Assembly: GCA_009917555.1 (NCBI GenBank)
Contig: QZDX01000021.1
Coordinates: 1 to 64,000, forward strand
From: a bacterium 1XD21-13
Lineage (GTDB): Bacteria > Bacillota > Clostridia > Lachnospirales > Lachnospiraceae
Length of the DNA: 64,000 bases
Reading direction: 5' to 3'
Every line of letters begins with the position of its first letter. Position 1 is the stretch's first letter. Made by a program: the position numbers and the translations under genes. The notes beneath the pieces are model-generated. The model had not been told where the DNA came from. It saw only the letters and a list, made by a program, of their open reading frames with translations, and ran no database searches. Shown here piece after piece: positions 7,375-16,055 of the stretch.

Positions 7375-7421
7375 GAAACGGGCGACCGTTGGCAGCAGTC
7401 GTCCGTTTCAATCGTGTTTTT
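7375..7421 (+). terminator. Rho-independent terminator at the end of the first early operon
   Basis: GAAACGGGCGAC (7375-7386) pairs with GTCGTCCGTTTC (7398-7409) with one G-U pair. A short T-run (GTTTTTG) follows after ATC. It closes the block of small early genes before the replication module. Confidence 0.65.
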
Positions 7422-7604
7422 GTGTCAGTTGTTCTAACAAATATATTATAGCAAATCTGACACCAAAGCACAAGCAGAAAATCATGAAAAAAGCCTCATT
7501 TTTCAAGGGATTTCAAGGTTTTCAGCGTCCTTGTAATAGATAGTAACAAGTCTGCGAAAACCTATAAACAGGGATATGAGGCAGGTGTGACAGGAGTGTG
7601 TCAG

Positions 7605-8639
7605 ATGGAGCGGAAAGGAAAGAGGAAAAAGCAGGGGAGGGTGTTCATCCCCTATGACTATGAGGCAGCATACAACAAAGCACTGACAGATTTGAATGAG
7701 TGGTTTGTGGAGCAGATGTTCTCCCACGGGAAAAAAGTGGTGTATGCCCTCAAGGAGATAACAGCAGGAGAACAGTTTGAAATTGAGATATACCCGCAGT
7801 TCCGGAAAATGGATGATGTACCCAAAGAGGGGCAGAGGGTTGTCAAGGATAACAGCAAGGCGCAAAAGAATCTGAATGATAAAAATGCAAGAAAGTATGT
7901 GGAACGGCTAATCAATCAGAATTTCGGCGACCGTGATATTTGGTTGACGCTGACCTATGATGACGACCACCTCCCTCCGGATGGAGACATCGACGCAGCA
8001 ATCAAGAACATGCAGAACTACATCCGGAGAGTGAACTATCAGAGAAAAAAGAGGGGATTGCCGAACGCAAAGTATGTCTATGTGACAGAGTACAACGAGG
8101 AGGCAGAAATCCGGTGGCATCATCACATTGTCATGGACGGTGCGCTTGACATGGATGTGGTTGAAAAATGTTGGAATCAGTCAAGCCGGAATGAGGTGAG
8201 GAGGCTGCAAAAGGATGAAAACGGTCTCACCGGAATGTCAAGGTACATGGTCAAGGAAAAGAAACGCATCAAGTCGGAAAAACGGTGGAATAGTTCTCAA
8301 GGGCTGCAAGACCCGAACATCAAAGTCGTTCATTCAAAGCAGCAGGAGAGGGGAAAGGGCAGCTATAAACCGATAGGGAAATACGTTGACGGCATGGTCA
8401 AGAATCAAGATACCATTCGGGAAGTGCTTGCGGGTTGGTATCCGGAATTTGATTTCACGGATGCGGGCGTTTATTACAACGATTTCAATTATATGTTCTA
8501 CATAAACGCAAGATTGAGGAGGAAAAAGGACAATGAAAAGGCGACGGAGGAAAAGGCGAGAGCGCATCCGGATGTTTCTGCTTTTGATAGTGGTGGCAAC
8601 GACCGTCCTCATGCTCACGGCAGCAGCGGGGAGAAGTGA
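7605..8639 (+). CDS. HUH-type replication initiator (rolling-circle Rep-like)
   Basis: 344 aa with the three motifs of HUH endonucleases: motif I IWLTLTYDDDHLP (about residues 111-123), motif II RWHHHIVMDG with the metal-binding histidines (about 170-179), and motif III Tyr in RYMVKEKKRIK (about 213). The closest look is to Rep proteins of the gokushovirus and Gram-positive plasmid type. It would nick an origin through a tyrosine-phosphate link to start replication. ATG 7605 has CAGGAG 8 nt upstream; an in-frame GTG at 7587 is less well placed. The 3' end overlaps the next gene by 107 bp in another frame. The origin was not located. Confidence 0.85.
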   Translation: MERKGKRKKQGRVFIPYDYEAAYNKALTDLNEWFVEQMFSHGKKVVYALKEITAGEQFEIEIYPQFRKMDDVPKEGQRVVKDNSKAQKNLNDKNARKYVERLINQNFGDRDIWLTLTYDDDHLPPDGDIDAAIKNMQNYIRRVNYQRKKRGLPNAKYVYVTEYNEEAEIRWHHHIVMDGALDMDVVEKCWNQSSRNEVRRLQKDENGLTGMSRYMVKEKKRIKSEKRWNSSQGLQDPNIKVVHSKQQERGKGSYKPIGKYVDGMVKNQDTIREVLAGWYPEFDFTDAGVYYNDFNYMFYINARLRRKKDNEKATEEKARAHPDVSAFDSGGNDRPHAHGSSGEK

Positions 8640-9321
8640 TGACGGGGAGTGTATGGAGGGGAGGTCAGAGGTTGGGAAGTTTGAACAGATTCCCTCATGT
8701 ACGCAGACCGTCCACACGATGACAGGGGCAGCAGAACCGGAGCAGGAAAAGGAATTTGAGGAGTGGGTGAAACCTCACATTGAGGGAATGGTTCCCGTAT
8801 ATGGCAGGGAGGGCATTGACTACATATCACTGGATGATTTTGAACTCATGGGAAAGACCGTGTTTGCAGAGGCAAAGACGGAGGAGTTTGAGGGGCAGGT
8901 CGCCGTTGCGGAGGTTATTCTGAATCGGGTCGAATCAGAGAATTTTCCGGACACGGTGGAGGAGGTCATCAAGCAGGACGGGGCATTTTCGTCATGGGGC
9001 AATGATTCGGTTGAGGCTGCACCGATTGATGATGAATGTCTTGAGGCGGTGCAGGATGCAGTCAACGAGAGGATTTTTCCGGATTCGGTGGTTTATTTCC
9101 GTGAGGGGCGTTTTCATTCGTTTGGAACGCCGTACACGGTCATCGGGCATCATTATTTCAGCAGCGAGGAGGGAGAGGACAGGCGAGGACAATCGGGCAG
9201 CTTTTCCGGAGGTTTTTGTGGATGTTCAAGGTCAAGGATTGCCGTCATGTCTGCCTGTTCTGCGAATATTATCATGTTTGCACCGCAGACGGGGCAACGG
9301 AGAGGAGCGAAAAAGAAATGA
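8533..9321 (+). CDS. SleB-like cell-wall hydrolase with N-terminal membrane anchor
   Basis: 262 aa. A basic N-terminus (KRRRRKRRERIR) precedes a membrane segment (MFLLLIVVATTVLMLTAAAG), a signal anchor. Residues about 105-190 are a cell-wall hydrolase domain of the SleB type: VFAEAKTEEFEGQVAVAEVI, LNRVES, then SSWGND and IGHHYFS. Its glutamate in VFAEA is the likely catalytic residue. The gene lies between Rep and VRR-NUC, not in the lysis module, so a role in DNA injection or as a virion-associated lysin is possible. The 50-residue Cys/Ser/Arg-rich tail after FSSEEGE does not look like part of the family and overlaps the next gene's frame. Start has GAGGAAAAAGGA close upstream and lies inside rep. 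Confidence 0.8.
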   Translation: MKRRRRKRRERIRMFLLLIVVATTVLMLTAAAGRSDDGECMEGRSEVGKFEQIPSCTQTVHTMTGAAEPEQEKEFEEWVKPHIEGMVPVYGREGIDYISLDDFELMGKTVFAEAKTEEFEGQVAVAEVILNRVESENFPDTVEEVIKQDGAFSSWGNDSVEAAPIDDECLEAVQDAVNERIFPDSVVYFREGRFHSFGTPYTVIGHHYFSSEEGEDRRGQSGSFSGGFCGCSRSRIAVMSACSANIIMFAPQTGQRRGAKKK

Positions 9322-9803
9322 ATATGAAATATGCAATGAGGAGCGAGGACACGGAGCAGATTGCAGTCATCCAGTGGGCGCAGTACAACGTGAACCATCA
9401 TCCGGAACTAAAGTGGTTGCACCACTGCCCGAACGGGGGCAGCAGGAATCGGAATGAGGCGGTCAAGTTGAAACAGATGGGAGTGAAAGCGGGTGTCTCT
9501 GATTTGTGCCTCCCGTACCCGAAAGGGATTTACTGCGGACTGTACATCGAAATGAAATTCGGTGATAACAGGCAGCAGGACACGCAAAAAGAATTTCTCA
9601 AGGATATGGCAGAGGCGGGGCATTTCGTCGCAACCTGCTATTCCACAGAGGAGGCAATCAGTGTTATCACGGAATATTTGAACCTTGCAGACCGGAATCA
9701 TAGAGAGCGGAATTTGAGAATGAATATCCCGAACAACAGCATCCTCAAGAATGGCAAGGTCAAGAGAGGAGGTGGAGCGGATGACAAAGTGGCAGAGGAT
9801 TGA
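9222..9803 (+). CDS. VRR-NUC domain nuclease
   Basis: Virus-type PD-(D/E)XK nuclease. The core is SEDTEQIAVIQWAQ, WLHHCPNGGSRN, GVSDLCLPYPKG (catalytic Asp) and YIEMKFGDNRQQ (Glu-x-Lys). Phage VRR-NUC proteins are expected to process branched DNA. Two starts are possible. ATG 9222 (GGAGGT 8 nt upstream) adds a Cys-rich N-terminus, DCRHVCLFCEYYHVC. ATG 9318 is coupled to the upstream stop by ATGA. I list the longer form; the core domain starts only after 9318. The Cys-rich piece may be a separate small protein in relatives, fused here. Confidence 0.85.
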   Translation: MFKVKDCRHVCLFCEYYHVCTADGATERSEKEMNMKYAMRSEDTEQIAVIQWAQYNVNHHPELKWLHHCPNGGSRNRNEAVKLKQMGVKAGVSDLCLPYPKGIYCGLYIEMKFGDNRQQDTQKEFLKDMAEAGHFVATCYSTEEAISVITEYLNLADRNHRERNLRMNIPNNSILKNGKVKRGGGADDKVAED

Positions 9804-10005
9804 AAAGCAGTCCAAAGAGTTGAAACGGTTTCTTAAGAAATGCGAGGCAGCGGTCAGACAAGTCAAATTTGGATTCAAGCCTCCGATTGTGAACGGTTTC
9901 GGTCAGTGTTCCGGATGCTACAATCCGGATGACGGGCAGATGGAGCAGGATTGCAGGGCGTGTCCGTATAACGAGTATTTTACGGAGGGAGTAACAGCAC
10001 AATGA
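9781..10005 (+). CDS. Cys-rich hypothetical protein
   Basis: 74 aa starting MTKWQRIEKQSKELKRFL; GGAGGTGGAGCGG directly precedes the ATG. The N-terminus is a basic helix. The C-terminus has four cysteines in CSGCYNPDDG..CRACPYN, a likely small zinc site. It overlaps the VRR-NUC gene by 23 bp and the next gene by ATGA. Function unknown; nucleic-acid binding is plausible. Confidence 0.7.
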   Translation: MTKWQRIEKQSKELKRFLKKCEAAVRQVKFGFKPPIVNGFGQCSGCYNPDDGQMEQDCRACPYNEYFTEGVTAQ

Positions 10006-10133
10006 AAAAAGCATTGACGGCAGCAGGTGTCATCGCACTGGGGGCGTTCGTTATGTTCGGGATTCTGCTTTATAGGGTCGGGGAGAGCATGGCATACATG
10101 CACCGATGCGGATGTCACGAAAGAGATTATTGA
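10002..10133 (+). CDS. 43-aa membrane protein
   Basis: ATG overlaps the preceding stop. One membrane helix (ALTAAGVIALGAFVMFGILL) follows MKK, then a short tail with Cys and His (YMHRCGCHERDY). Two Cys and two His in the tail might bind metal. Unrecognised. Confidence 0.55.
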   Translation: MKKALTAAGVIALGAFVMFGILLYRVGESMAYMHRCGCHERDY

Positions 10134-10158
10134 TTGAGAGAGAACAGGAGGAAACAAC

Positions 10159-10932
10159 ATGAAAATTATTGCAGTAATGTCACCAAAGGGAGGAATCGGA
10201 AAGACCACAACAGCGGATTCCGTTGCGTACATATTGGGCGAGGAGTACGGGAAACGTGTGCTTGTGCTTGACGGAGACCCGCAGGGAGACACATCAAAGA
10301 CGTTCGGTGCATATGAGCCGGAGGGAATCGGGTTGAGTGAACTGCTTGAGCGTCATGTCAATGTTGGGGGAGATTACCGGACATCGGAACTCATTCAGAC
10401 GACCCGCTATGAACACATTGACATCGTTCCGGCGAACGGCTATCTTATGCGGACAGACATGAATCTCATGCTCAAGCAGGAGGAGAACCAAGTCACGAGG
10501 CTGCGGGATGCGCTTGAGGAGGTTTCCGGCGCATATGACTATTGTATTTGTGATTGTGGGAGGCTGCTTGACATGGTGGTCATCAACATTTTACTGTCTG
10601 CATCCCTTGTCATTGCGCCCGTAAAGGTCGGAGGATATGAGAACGAGGCTCTCCACAACCTTGAGGAGCAGGTCGAGGACATGAGGGGCATCAATCCGGA
10701 TTTGAGGATAAAAGCAATCATGACCATGCGTCAGAAAAACAAGACCTCTCTTGAGGTTGAGGAGTGGTTGAAAACGTCATCCGGTTTCGATGTGTTCACA
10801 ACGGCGGTTCGGCGGTCAATCATCGCAGAAAAGGCAAGCATGGCAATGAAACCATTGCCGGAGTTTTCACGGCGGGGAATCGTATCACAGGACTATCGGA
10901 GTATGGTTGAGGAACTCGTGAGGGAGGTGTGA
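10159..10932 (+). CDS. ParA/Soj-type ATPase
   Basis: 257 aa with the deviant Walker A MSPKGGIGKTTTA (residues 7-19), Walker A' VLVLDGDPQGDTSK and a Walker B-like YDYCICDCGR. Length and motifs are those of ParA partition ATPases. It would work with the ParB-like protein at 13406, about 2.5 kb downstream in the same direction. In a phage that integrates, ParAB may help a plasmid-like stage or act on other DNA transactions. AGGAGG lies 9 nt before the ATG. Confidence 0.92.
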   Translation: MKIIAVMSPKGGIGKTTTADSVAYILGEEYGKRVLVLDGDPQGDTSKTFGAYEPEGIGLSELLERHVNVGGDYRTSELIQTTRYEHIDIVPANGYLMRTDMNLMLKQEENQVTRLRDALEEVSGAYDYCICDCGRLLDMVVINILLSASLVIAPVKVGGYENEALHNLEEQVEDMRGINPDLRIKAIMTMRQKNKTSLEVEEWLKTSSGFDVFTTAVRRSIIAEKASMAMKPLPEFSRRGIVSQDYRSMVEELVREV

Positions 10933-10934
10933 GC

Positions 10935-11717
10935 GTGGGAAAGCAGAAAATAACCTGCAATAATTCCTCATGTAAACATCACGGCAAAGACGGGAAATGC
11001 GACACCTGCATCACAATCACTTCATCCGGAAAATGTGGGTCGTTTGAAAAGGGATTCGTATATTATTTTCATATCGTGTGGGATGCACTGGGAAACAAGA
11101 ATTTCATTGATATGGTGGAGGTGCAGCAAAATCCGGACTTGCGAATCGGCTTATATTATGTGATGGACTGCTACGGTTTAGGTTTTTCGGAAATGGAATG
11201 GGGAACATGCCGGATGCTCATGCTGAAGAACGGAGAAAAGGGCGAACCGCTCAAGTATGAGGATATAGTCGCACGAGAGTTGAACATGGAGAAGTTCGGA
11301 AAGCATCTTGCAGATTTCAACAACGGAATCATGCCGGATATGAAAAAGGAGCAGGAGGCAGCAGGGCAGCAGGAGACAGAGGAAAAAGAGTTCGGATGGT
11401 TGTCTCCGGCAGGGGAGTTCACGGAAAGCCCGTTCGGGAATCATGAGGAATCTGCGGGAGAGATATGTGAAAAGAAAGGTTTCGATGAAGAATACAGAAA
11501 ATGGCGAAAGGAACGCACCGGAGAGGGGGATTGCCTGTATTTAAAGCGTGATTTCCTCTCAATGGTCAAAGGTTACTGTCTGATTCACAATCCGTCCGGA
11601 TATGGCGGTTATATCGTGACCAACATGAGGAATCTGACAAAGAAACAGAAAGATTTCTTGTATGGCTATTTCATGGATATGGGAGATAGGTTCAAGGCAG
11701 AGCAGTTCGTCGGATAA
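10935..11717 (+). CDS. Hypothetical protein with N-terminal Cys cluster
   Basis: 260 aa. An N-terminal cysteine set (CNNSSCKHHGKDGKCDTC, then SGKC) suggests zinc binding. A middle domain (VYYFHIVWDALGNKNFIDMV) leads to an acidic linker near residues 135-180, and the C-terminus again looks folded. GTG 10935 is preferred because GGGAGGT lies about 7 nt upstream; GTG 10929 overlaps the parA stop. No family recognised. Confidence 0.65.
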   Translation: MGKQKITCNNSSCKHHGKDGKCDTCITITSSGKCGSFEKGFVYYFHIVWDALGNKNFIDMVEVQQNPDLRIGLYYVMDCYGLGFSEMEWGTCRMLMLKNGEKGEPLKYEDIVARELNMEKFGKHLADFNNGIMPDMKKEQEAAGQQETEEKEFGWLSPAGEFTESPFGNHEESAGEICEKKGFDEEYRKWRKERTGEGDCLYLKRDFLSMVKGYCLIHNPSGYGGYIVTNMRNLTKKQKDFLYGYFMDMGDRFKAEQFVG

Positions 11718-11729
11718 GGAGGAGAGACG

Positions 11730-12125
11730 ATGGGAAACAACATAAGCACTGCACCATGTAGATTCTGCGGACAGATGGTGCAGATTGAGGCAGACGGAAA
11801 GCTGACAAAGCCACAGGCAGAGGAAAAGGCGACAATGTCCTGCACTTGTCCGGAGGCGGTCGAGTATCAGAAAGAAAAGCAGCGGAAAGAAAAGGCGTTG
11901 AAAAATGTTTCCGTCCTTTTCGGTGAGGATGCTGCACCGGAGAAAAGAATCGGCGAGGGGATTGTGAGCATCCTGCGGGCAGCAGTCGAGGAGATATATT
12001 CGGGAGGGCTTGCAAAGGTCACTTTGAACCTGCGGGGGGGCGTTAAAGCCTCTATTTCACAGAATAGCAAAGGCGAGATAAATGTTGAGCGGACGGAGAC
12101 CAAAAAGCAAAAACTGACAGAATAG
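11730..12125 (+). CDS. Hypothetical protein with zinc-finger-like N-terminus
   Basis: 131 aa. CRFCGQMVQI and, about 35 residues later, CTCPEA form a possible zinc site. The C-terminal half reads as a small alpha/beta domain (GIVSILRAAVEEIYSGGLA, then KVTLNLRGGVKASIS). Start has AAGGAGGAGAGACG directly upstream. Present in the ParA-ParB interval; function unknown. Confidence 0.65.
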   Translation: MGNNISTAPCRFCGQMVQIEADGKLTKPQAEEKATMSCTCPEAVEYQKEKQRKEKALKNVSVLFGEDAAPEKRIGEGIVSILRAAVEEIYSGGLAKVTLNLRGGVKASISQNSKGEINVERTETKKQKLTE

Positions 12126-12137
12126 AGGGGATAGGGC

Positions 12138-12389
12138 GTGACAGAGAGGGAAATCTGCTGCATGTATCGGGATGCAAGAAATCAGAATACACAGTTGCAA
12201 ATATTAGCAGAGTTGAACGATGTGAGCCGGAATGAGATTATCAGAATTTTGGTCAAGAACGGTGAAAAGCTGCCCTCTCGTGTTATCAATCAGTTATATA
12301 AGCGATTGGATGTTTTGGAGGCTCAAATCTCCGAGAGGGAAAAGGAATACCGTGAGATTGTGAGGGCGTTGAAAGGTGATGACAAATAA
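12138..12389 (+). CDS. Hypothetical helical protein (HTH-like)
   Basis: 83 aa, GTG start. The first half (MTEREICCMYRDARN, ILAELNDVSRNEIIRILVKN) looks like a helix-turn-helix with the pattern 'I-x-x-L-A-E-L-N-x-V-S-x-x-E-I'. The second half is a coiled coil (DVLEAQISEREKEYREIV). The stop overlaps the next ATG. A DNA-binding role is inferred only. Confidence 0.6.
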   Translation: MTEREICCMYRDARNQNTQLQILAELNDVSRNEIIRILVKNGEKLPSRVINQLYKRLDVLEAQISEREKEYREIVRALKGDDK

Positions 12390-13156
12390 TGAGCATAGAC
12401 AAAAGACCGAGGAGGCAGGACGGGTCATTATATCGAACGTGCAAAAAGTGCAAAGTTGAGCCGGATAGATGTAAAGGGTTTTGTATATTTCAGAAATTGA
12501 GCGAAAAAGAACAGGAGGGCAGAAAAATGTTGTTACACACAGGTTTGAGAGATAAAAATGGAGAACTAATCAAAATCGGCGATAAAGTAAAGTTGATTCT
12601 TGAGGATGGAGAGGAAAGGATTTTCGATGTGCGTCTCAAGACGGTGCAGAGGATAGTGAAAAGTCATCCGGATTTTGATGAAGAATTTGCAAAGGTCAGC
12701 ATCACGGGCGTTGTTTTCAGTTGGGAGGGGTATGATTTATTTCCGTGTGTGGACGGAGACGGAGTTCCGGACAATGAAAAAATGGAAATCGTCAAGAGTG
12801 TGGATGTAAAAGGGCAAATCCGCATTTTCCAACTTGATGAATATTCGTGGTATGCAGCACACAGCATCATGGAATTTTTGAACTGGTATCATGAGAATGT
12901 TGACAGCATTGAGATTCCGGAAGATATTGCAGGAATAACGATGATTGAACCGGAGGACGGTTCAATGTGGAGCAATATAAATATCACACAGGAGGATATT
13001 GATAAACTGGGAGATTATGACGAGCATTGCGGAGGGGGAATCGGAGACCTCAAGAGAATGTCGGATGGAGAAATCTACAAGATGCAGACGTTCGCCGATG
13101 TACTGGGAGACGAGGACATCAAAGAGCCGTATGAAATAGCGTCAACAGAATGGTGA
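12389..13156 (+). CDS. Hypothetical protein
   Basis: 255 aa. The N-terminus has CKKCKVEPDRCKGFC, a Cys cluster. Around residue 50 it reads HTGLRDKNGELIKIGDKVKL, resembling the YopX-like 'G-x-x-I-x-x-G-D' strand. Further on there are predicted strands and an acidic region (GITMIEPEDGSMW). ATG overlaps the stop of the previous gene. No firm family. Confidence 0.6.
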   Translation: MSIDKRPRRQDGSLYRTCKKCKVEPDRCKGFCIFQKLSEKEQEGRKMLLHTGLRDKNGELIKIGDKVKLILEDGEERIFDVRLKTVQRIVKSHPDFDEEFAKVSITGVVFSWEGYDLFPCVDGDGVPDNEKMEIVKSVDVKGQIRIFQLDEYSWYAAHSIMEFLNWYHENVDSIEIPEDIAGITMIEPEDGSMWSNINITQEDIDKLGDYDEHCGGGIGDLKRMSDGEIYKMQTFADVLGDEDIKEPYEIASTEW

Positions 13157-13163
13157 GGTGATA

Positions 13164-13385
13164 ATGATGGAATATGAACCATGTAGCAGTTGCGGGGGAA
13201 AGGTAGTTGATGGAGAGCCTCATTTCATTCCGTTAGGAACTGACAGTGTGTTGAAAATAATTGACCAAGAGTGCAAGGGATGCGGGGCGGTCATCATAGG
13301 GGAACATCAAAAAACAGAGATTATCAAAAATCGAAAAGCACATGACAGATTAGTCGAGATAATGACCAATCGTGAAAAAAAATAG
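13164..13385 (+). CDS. Small zinc-ribbon protein
   Basis: About 73 aa with CSSCGG and, about 28 residues later, CKGCGA, a two-knuckle zinc ribbon; the C-terminus is basic. GAGG lies upstream of two adjacent ATGs (13164 and 13167), so the exact start is uncertain. Function unknown. Confidence 0.6.
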   Translation: MMEYEPCSSCGGKVVDGEPHFIPLGTDSVLKIIDQECKGCGAVIIGEHQKTEIIKNRKAHDRLVEIMTNREKK

Positions 13386-13405
13386 TATGACGAGGAGGTT
13401 TTGTG

Positions 13406-14950
13406 ATGGCAACGGGATTCAGCGCAATGGATATGTTGAACAGGAATAGCAAGGCGGGCATCGAGGAGACACCGAAAGCGAGATTTCGCACGAAAGACAT
13501 TTCGATTTTCAAAATGTACCGGAATGAAATGAACTTTTATAGCATCGCAGCGGTTGAGGAACTTGCGGGAGATATTCTGACATTCGGTCTCAAGCAGAAT
13601 CTTGAACTTGTATATGAGCCGTGTGAAAAGGGCGAGTATAGGATTGTTGCAGGTGAGAGGCGGTGGCTTGCCCTCAAGATGCTTGTTTCAAAAGGCTATA
13701 AAGAGTTTGAAATGGCGACGAGTAAGCTGACCACACCGCAGGATGCGGACGAGGAGCAGGTCGAAATCATCATTGCGAACGCATACCGGAATAAGAGCGT
13801 CGCCGACATGATTGAGGAGGAAAAACGCCTCAAGGAATCACTGGAAAAGATGAAAGCAGCAGGAAAGCAGATAAAAGGGTACGACCTCACATCCGGACGG
13901 CTGCGGGATGTCATCGCCTCAATGCTGCATATGTCAAAGACAAAGGTCGCACAGATTGAATCAGTCAATAACAATCTGATTCCGGAATTTAAGGAAGAAT
14001 TGAAAAGTGAGCGTCTCACGTTTTCTGCTGCCTATGAATTATCCGGAATGTCCGAACAGGAGCAGCAGGAGGCACTTGAGAGGTTCAAGGAATCCGGAGA
14101 ACTCTCCCACAAAGACATTAAGACCATGAAAGGGGAAAAGACGGGGCAGCAGGACGCACAGAAACCCTCCGGAGAGGGCGCAGAGACCGCCACAGAGGGG
14201 CAGAACGGGTCAGAGACGGAAAAGAGTACACCGGAGACCGAAACGGGCGAAAATGGGGCGAATACAGAGACGCAGGAGGGCAGCGAGGAGCATCCGGCAG
14301 CAGGTGACGAATATCAGACACCACATCCGGAGGGAATCACCTCATTGTGCTATTCCTGTACAGAATATGAGACTTGCAACGTAAAGACCGGAACGTGTAC
14401 AAAGTGCGACCAGTACAAGAACCGAGCAGAGGCATATAAGACCGAAGAACAGCGGTATTCCGAGGAGCAGGAGAAAATCGACAAAGAGACCGCAAAGAAA
14501 CTCCGTGAAAGGGCAGACGAGGAGCGGATGAACATTATTCCCTCTGCATCCGGAGAGAGCGGTCAGAAAGTGCATCAGATAAGACTGGGAGCATCGTTTT
14601 TCGAGGATGCTTGCAGCAATGACAAGAGTTTTGAACTCCGGAAAAATGACAGGGGCTATAAAAAGGGCGACATCCTTGAGTTGATGGAATTTGCAGACGG
14701 CAGGAACACCGGACGCATGGTGAGAAAACTGGTGACATATATCCTTGAGGACTACACCGGACTTGAGGAGGGATTCTGCATTATGGCGACATCGCTTGTC
14801 GATAAGGACGGAGAACCGCTGCAAAATGCGAATTTGGGGCAGATATGCGCCGATTTGAAAGCGAACGGCGACGGGTACATCGAGGGAGGCGAGGAGTACA
14901 TCTTGATTGACAAGGCAGTGAGCATCGTGAGAGACGGTGGGAGAGAATGA
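13406..14950 (+). CDS. ParB-like protein fused to a DUF3850-type domain
   Basis: 514 aa. The N-terminal third is a ParB-type nuclease/CTP-binding fold: YSIAAVEELAGDILTFGLKQ, then GEYRIVAGERRWLALKML, followed by a helical DNA-binding region (SRLSVADMIEE-like helices, MLHMSKTKVAQIESVN). Residues about 245-300 are a Glu/Thr/Asn-Gly-rich linker. A Cys cluster follows (CYSCTEYETCNVKTGTC). The C-terminus matches the ASCH-like DUF3850 pattern: HQIRLGASFFEDACSNDKSF, ELRKNDRGYKKGDIL. The domain pairing is unusual. The linker DNA is nearly repeated twice in the lysis-module gene at 39220. ATG 13406 has GGAGG 7 nt upstream. Confidence 0.85.
   Translation: MATGFSAMDMLNRNSKAGIEETPKARFRTKDISIFKMYRNEMNFYSIAAVEELAGDILTFGLKQNLELVYEPCEKGEYRIVAGERRWLALKMLVSKGYKEFEMATSKLTTPQDADEEQVEIIIANAYRNKSVADMIEEEKRLKESLEKMKAAGKQIKGYDLTSGRLRDVIASMLHMSKTKVAQIESVNNNLIPEFKEELKSERLTFSAAYELSGMSEQEQQEALERFKESGELSHKDIKTMKGEKTGQQDAQKPSGEGAETATEGQNGSETEKSTPETETGENGANTETQEGSEEHPAAGDEYQTPHPEGITSLCYSCTEYETCNVKTGTCTKCDQYKNRAEAYKTEEQRYSEEQEKIDKETAKKLRERADEERMNIIPSASGESGQKVHQIRLGASFFEDACSNDKSFELRKNDRGYKKGDILELMEFADGRNTGRMVRKLVTYILEDYTGLEEGFCIMATSLVDKDGEPLQNANLGQICADLKANGDGYIEGGEEYILIDKAVSIVRDGGRE
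14155..14272. repeat. Dispersed ~110-bp linker repeat, copy 1 (in parB-like gene)
   Basis: Codes for the segment with ETATEGQNG, TEKSTPETE and GENGANTE. Closely similar DNA in the same reading frame occurs twice in the gene at 39220 (39485-39605 and 39652-39770), about 25 kb away in a functionally unrelated protein. Confidence 0.75.
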
Positions 14951-15450
14951 CATGGCAGCAGTTTAGGGAGGAGTGGGTGAGGCTCAATGCGTGTAAGTTC
15001 TGCAAAGGGTCTCACATGCACACCTGCTCATTATATCAGTGTCAACCCGCAGTCAAGAAAGCAGAGGAATATTTTGAAAAGGTGGTAGCACAGGAGGAAA
15101 TAAGGGAAATGAAAAGAAAATATGTCACGGACTTGCGCCCGTGGTTCACGGAAAGTCTGAAAATGAGAAATATCGTGACTGGTGTGTGGCTCATATCAGA
15201 CGATAAGAAAAAGCAGCTTATTGTCAAATTCAACGAGGAAATGTCGGGAATGGAGCGGATGGCATATCTCCGTTGCATCGGGCAAAGCCTCATGACGATG
15301 GCAGCGACGGAGGATGCAAAAGAGGGCGGGGAAAGCGGGTTCGGAAACCTTATGGATATGATGCAGTTGAGGGAGTGGCACAAAGAGGACGAGGAAACCA
15401 TCAGAAACGGGATTCCTCATGATATGGGCGAGGAGGCAGCAGGACAATGA
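14947..15450 (+). CDS. Hypothetical protein with Cys-His cluster
   Basis: 167 aa. N-terminal CKFCKGSHMHTCSLYQC suggests a zinc site. The rest is mainly helical (KKAEEYFEKVVAQEEIREMK; SGMERMAYLRCIGQSLMTMA). The ATG overlaps the upstream stop and the stop overlaps the next ATG, so it is part of a tightly coupled operon. Function unknown. Confidence 0.65.
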   Translation: MTWQQFREEWVRLNACKFCKGSHMHTCSLYQCQPAVKKAEEYFEKVVAQEEIREMKRKYVTDLRPWFTESLKMRNIVTGVWLISDDKKKQLIVKFNEEMSGMERMAYLRCIGQSLMTMAATEDAKEGGESGFGNLMDMMQLREWHKEDEETIRNGIPHDMGEEAAGQ

Positions 15451-16025
15451 ATAAAAGCGCATTAAAAGCAGTATTTATCAACGCAATGGCGGTCGGGGCA
15501 AGATATATCGGTGTAAGCATCAAGACCGAGGGCGGCAGTCAGCCGGAAATCATCATAAACCCGAAAGAGAACTTTGACGCAAAGTTCGATTATTACATGA
15601 ACGCCTATGACGACGATTTGATTCTGATTTCCGCAAAGGGAAAGAAAGAAATCAGAATCACGGGCATTGCACAGGGGAACACGTTTGAGGATATTGAATA
15701 TCAGTTGATGTCCGTGGGAGTTGGATGGAAAAAGCCGATTTCGGATGCAATCGACAAAACCTATGACAAAATGATGGCAGAGACACCGCCACAGTCAGAG
15801 GAGGAGCGATTGCAGCGTGAGACCATGAAAGAGGCAATCAAAGGGATGTTCCTCAATGCGAGCAGGTCGGCAGCGGAGGCAAGGTTCATTTTCGATAATA
15901 TTGAGAAGTATGAGGAGATTTTCGACATCTGCATGAATGGTGATGACATGGAGTTCAAAAAGGGCTTAATGGAATTACAGAGGATGCAGAATGAGTATAT
16001 TCTGAAAGAAGAAAGCGACGAATAA
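15447..16025 (+). CDS. Hypothetical protein
   Basis: 192 aa starting MNKSALKAVFINAMAVGARY. The first 90 residues look like an alpha/beta domain (IGVSIKTEGGSQPEIIINP; LILISAKGKKEIRITGIAQG), the rest is helical. Start overlaps the preceding stop (ATGA). Not recognised. Confidence 0.65.
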   Translation: MNKSALKAVFINAMAVGARYIGVSIKTEGGSQPEIIINPKENFDAKFDYYMNAYDDDLILISAKGKKEIRITGIAQGNTFEDIEYQLMSVGVGWKKPISDAIDKTYDKMMAETPPQSEEERLQRETMKEAIKGMFLNASRSAAEARFIFDNIEKYEEIFDICMNGDDMEFKKGLMELQRMQNEYILKEESDE

Positions 16026-16055
16026 AGAAAGGGTAACAGAAACGGAGGAATCGGC

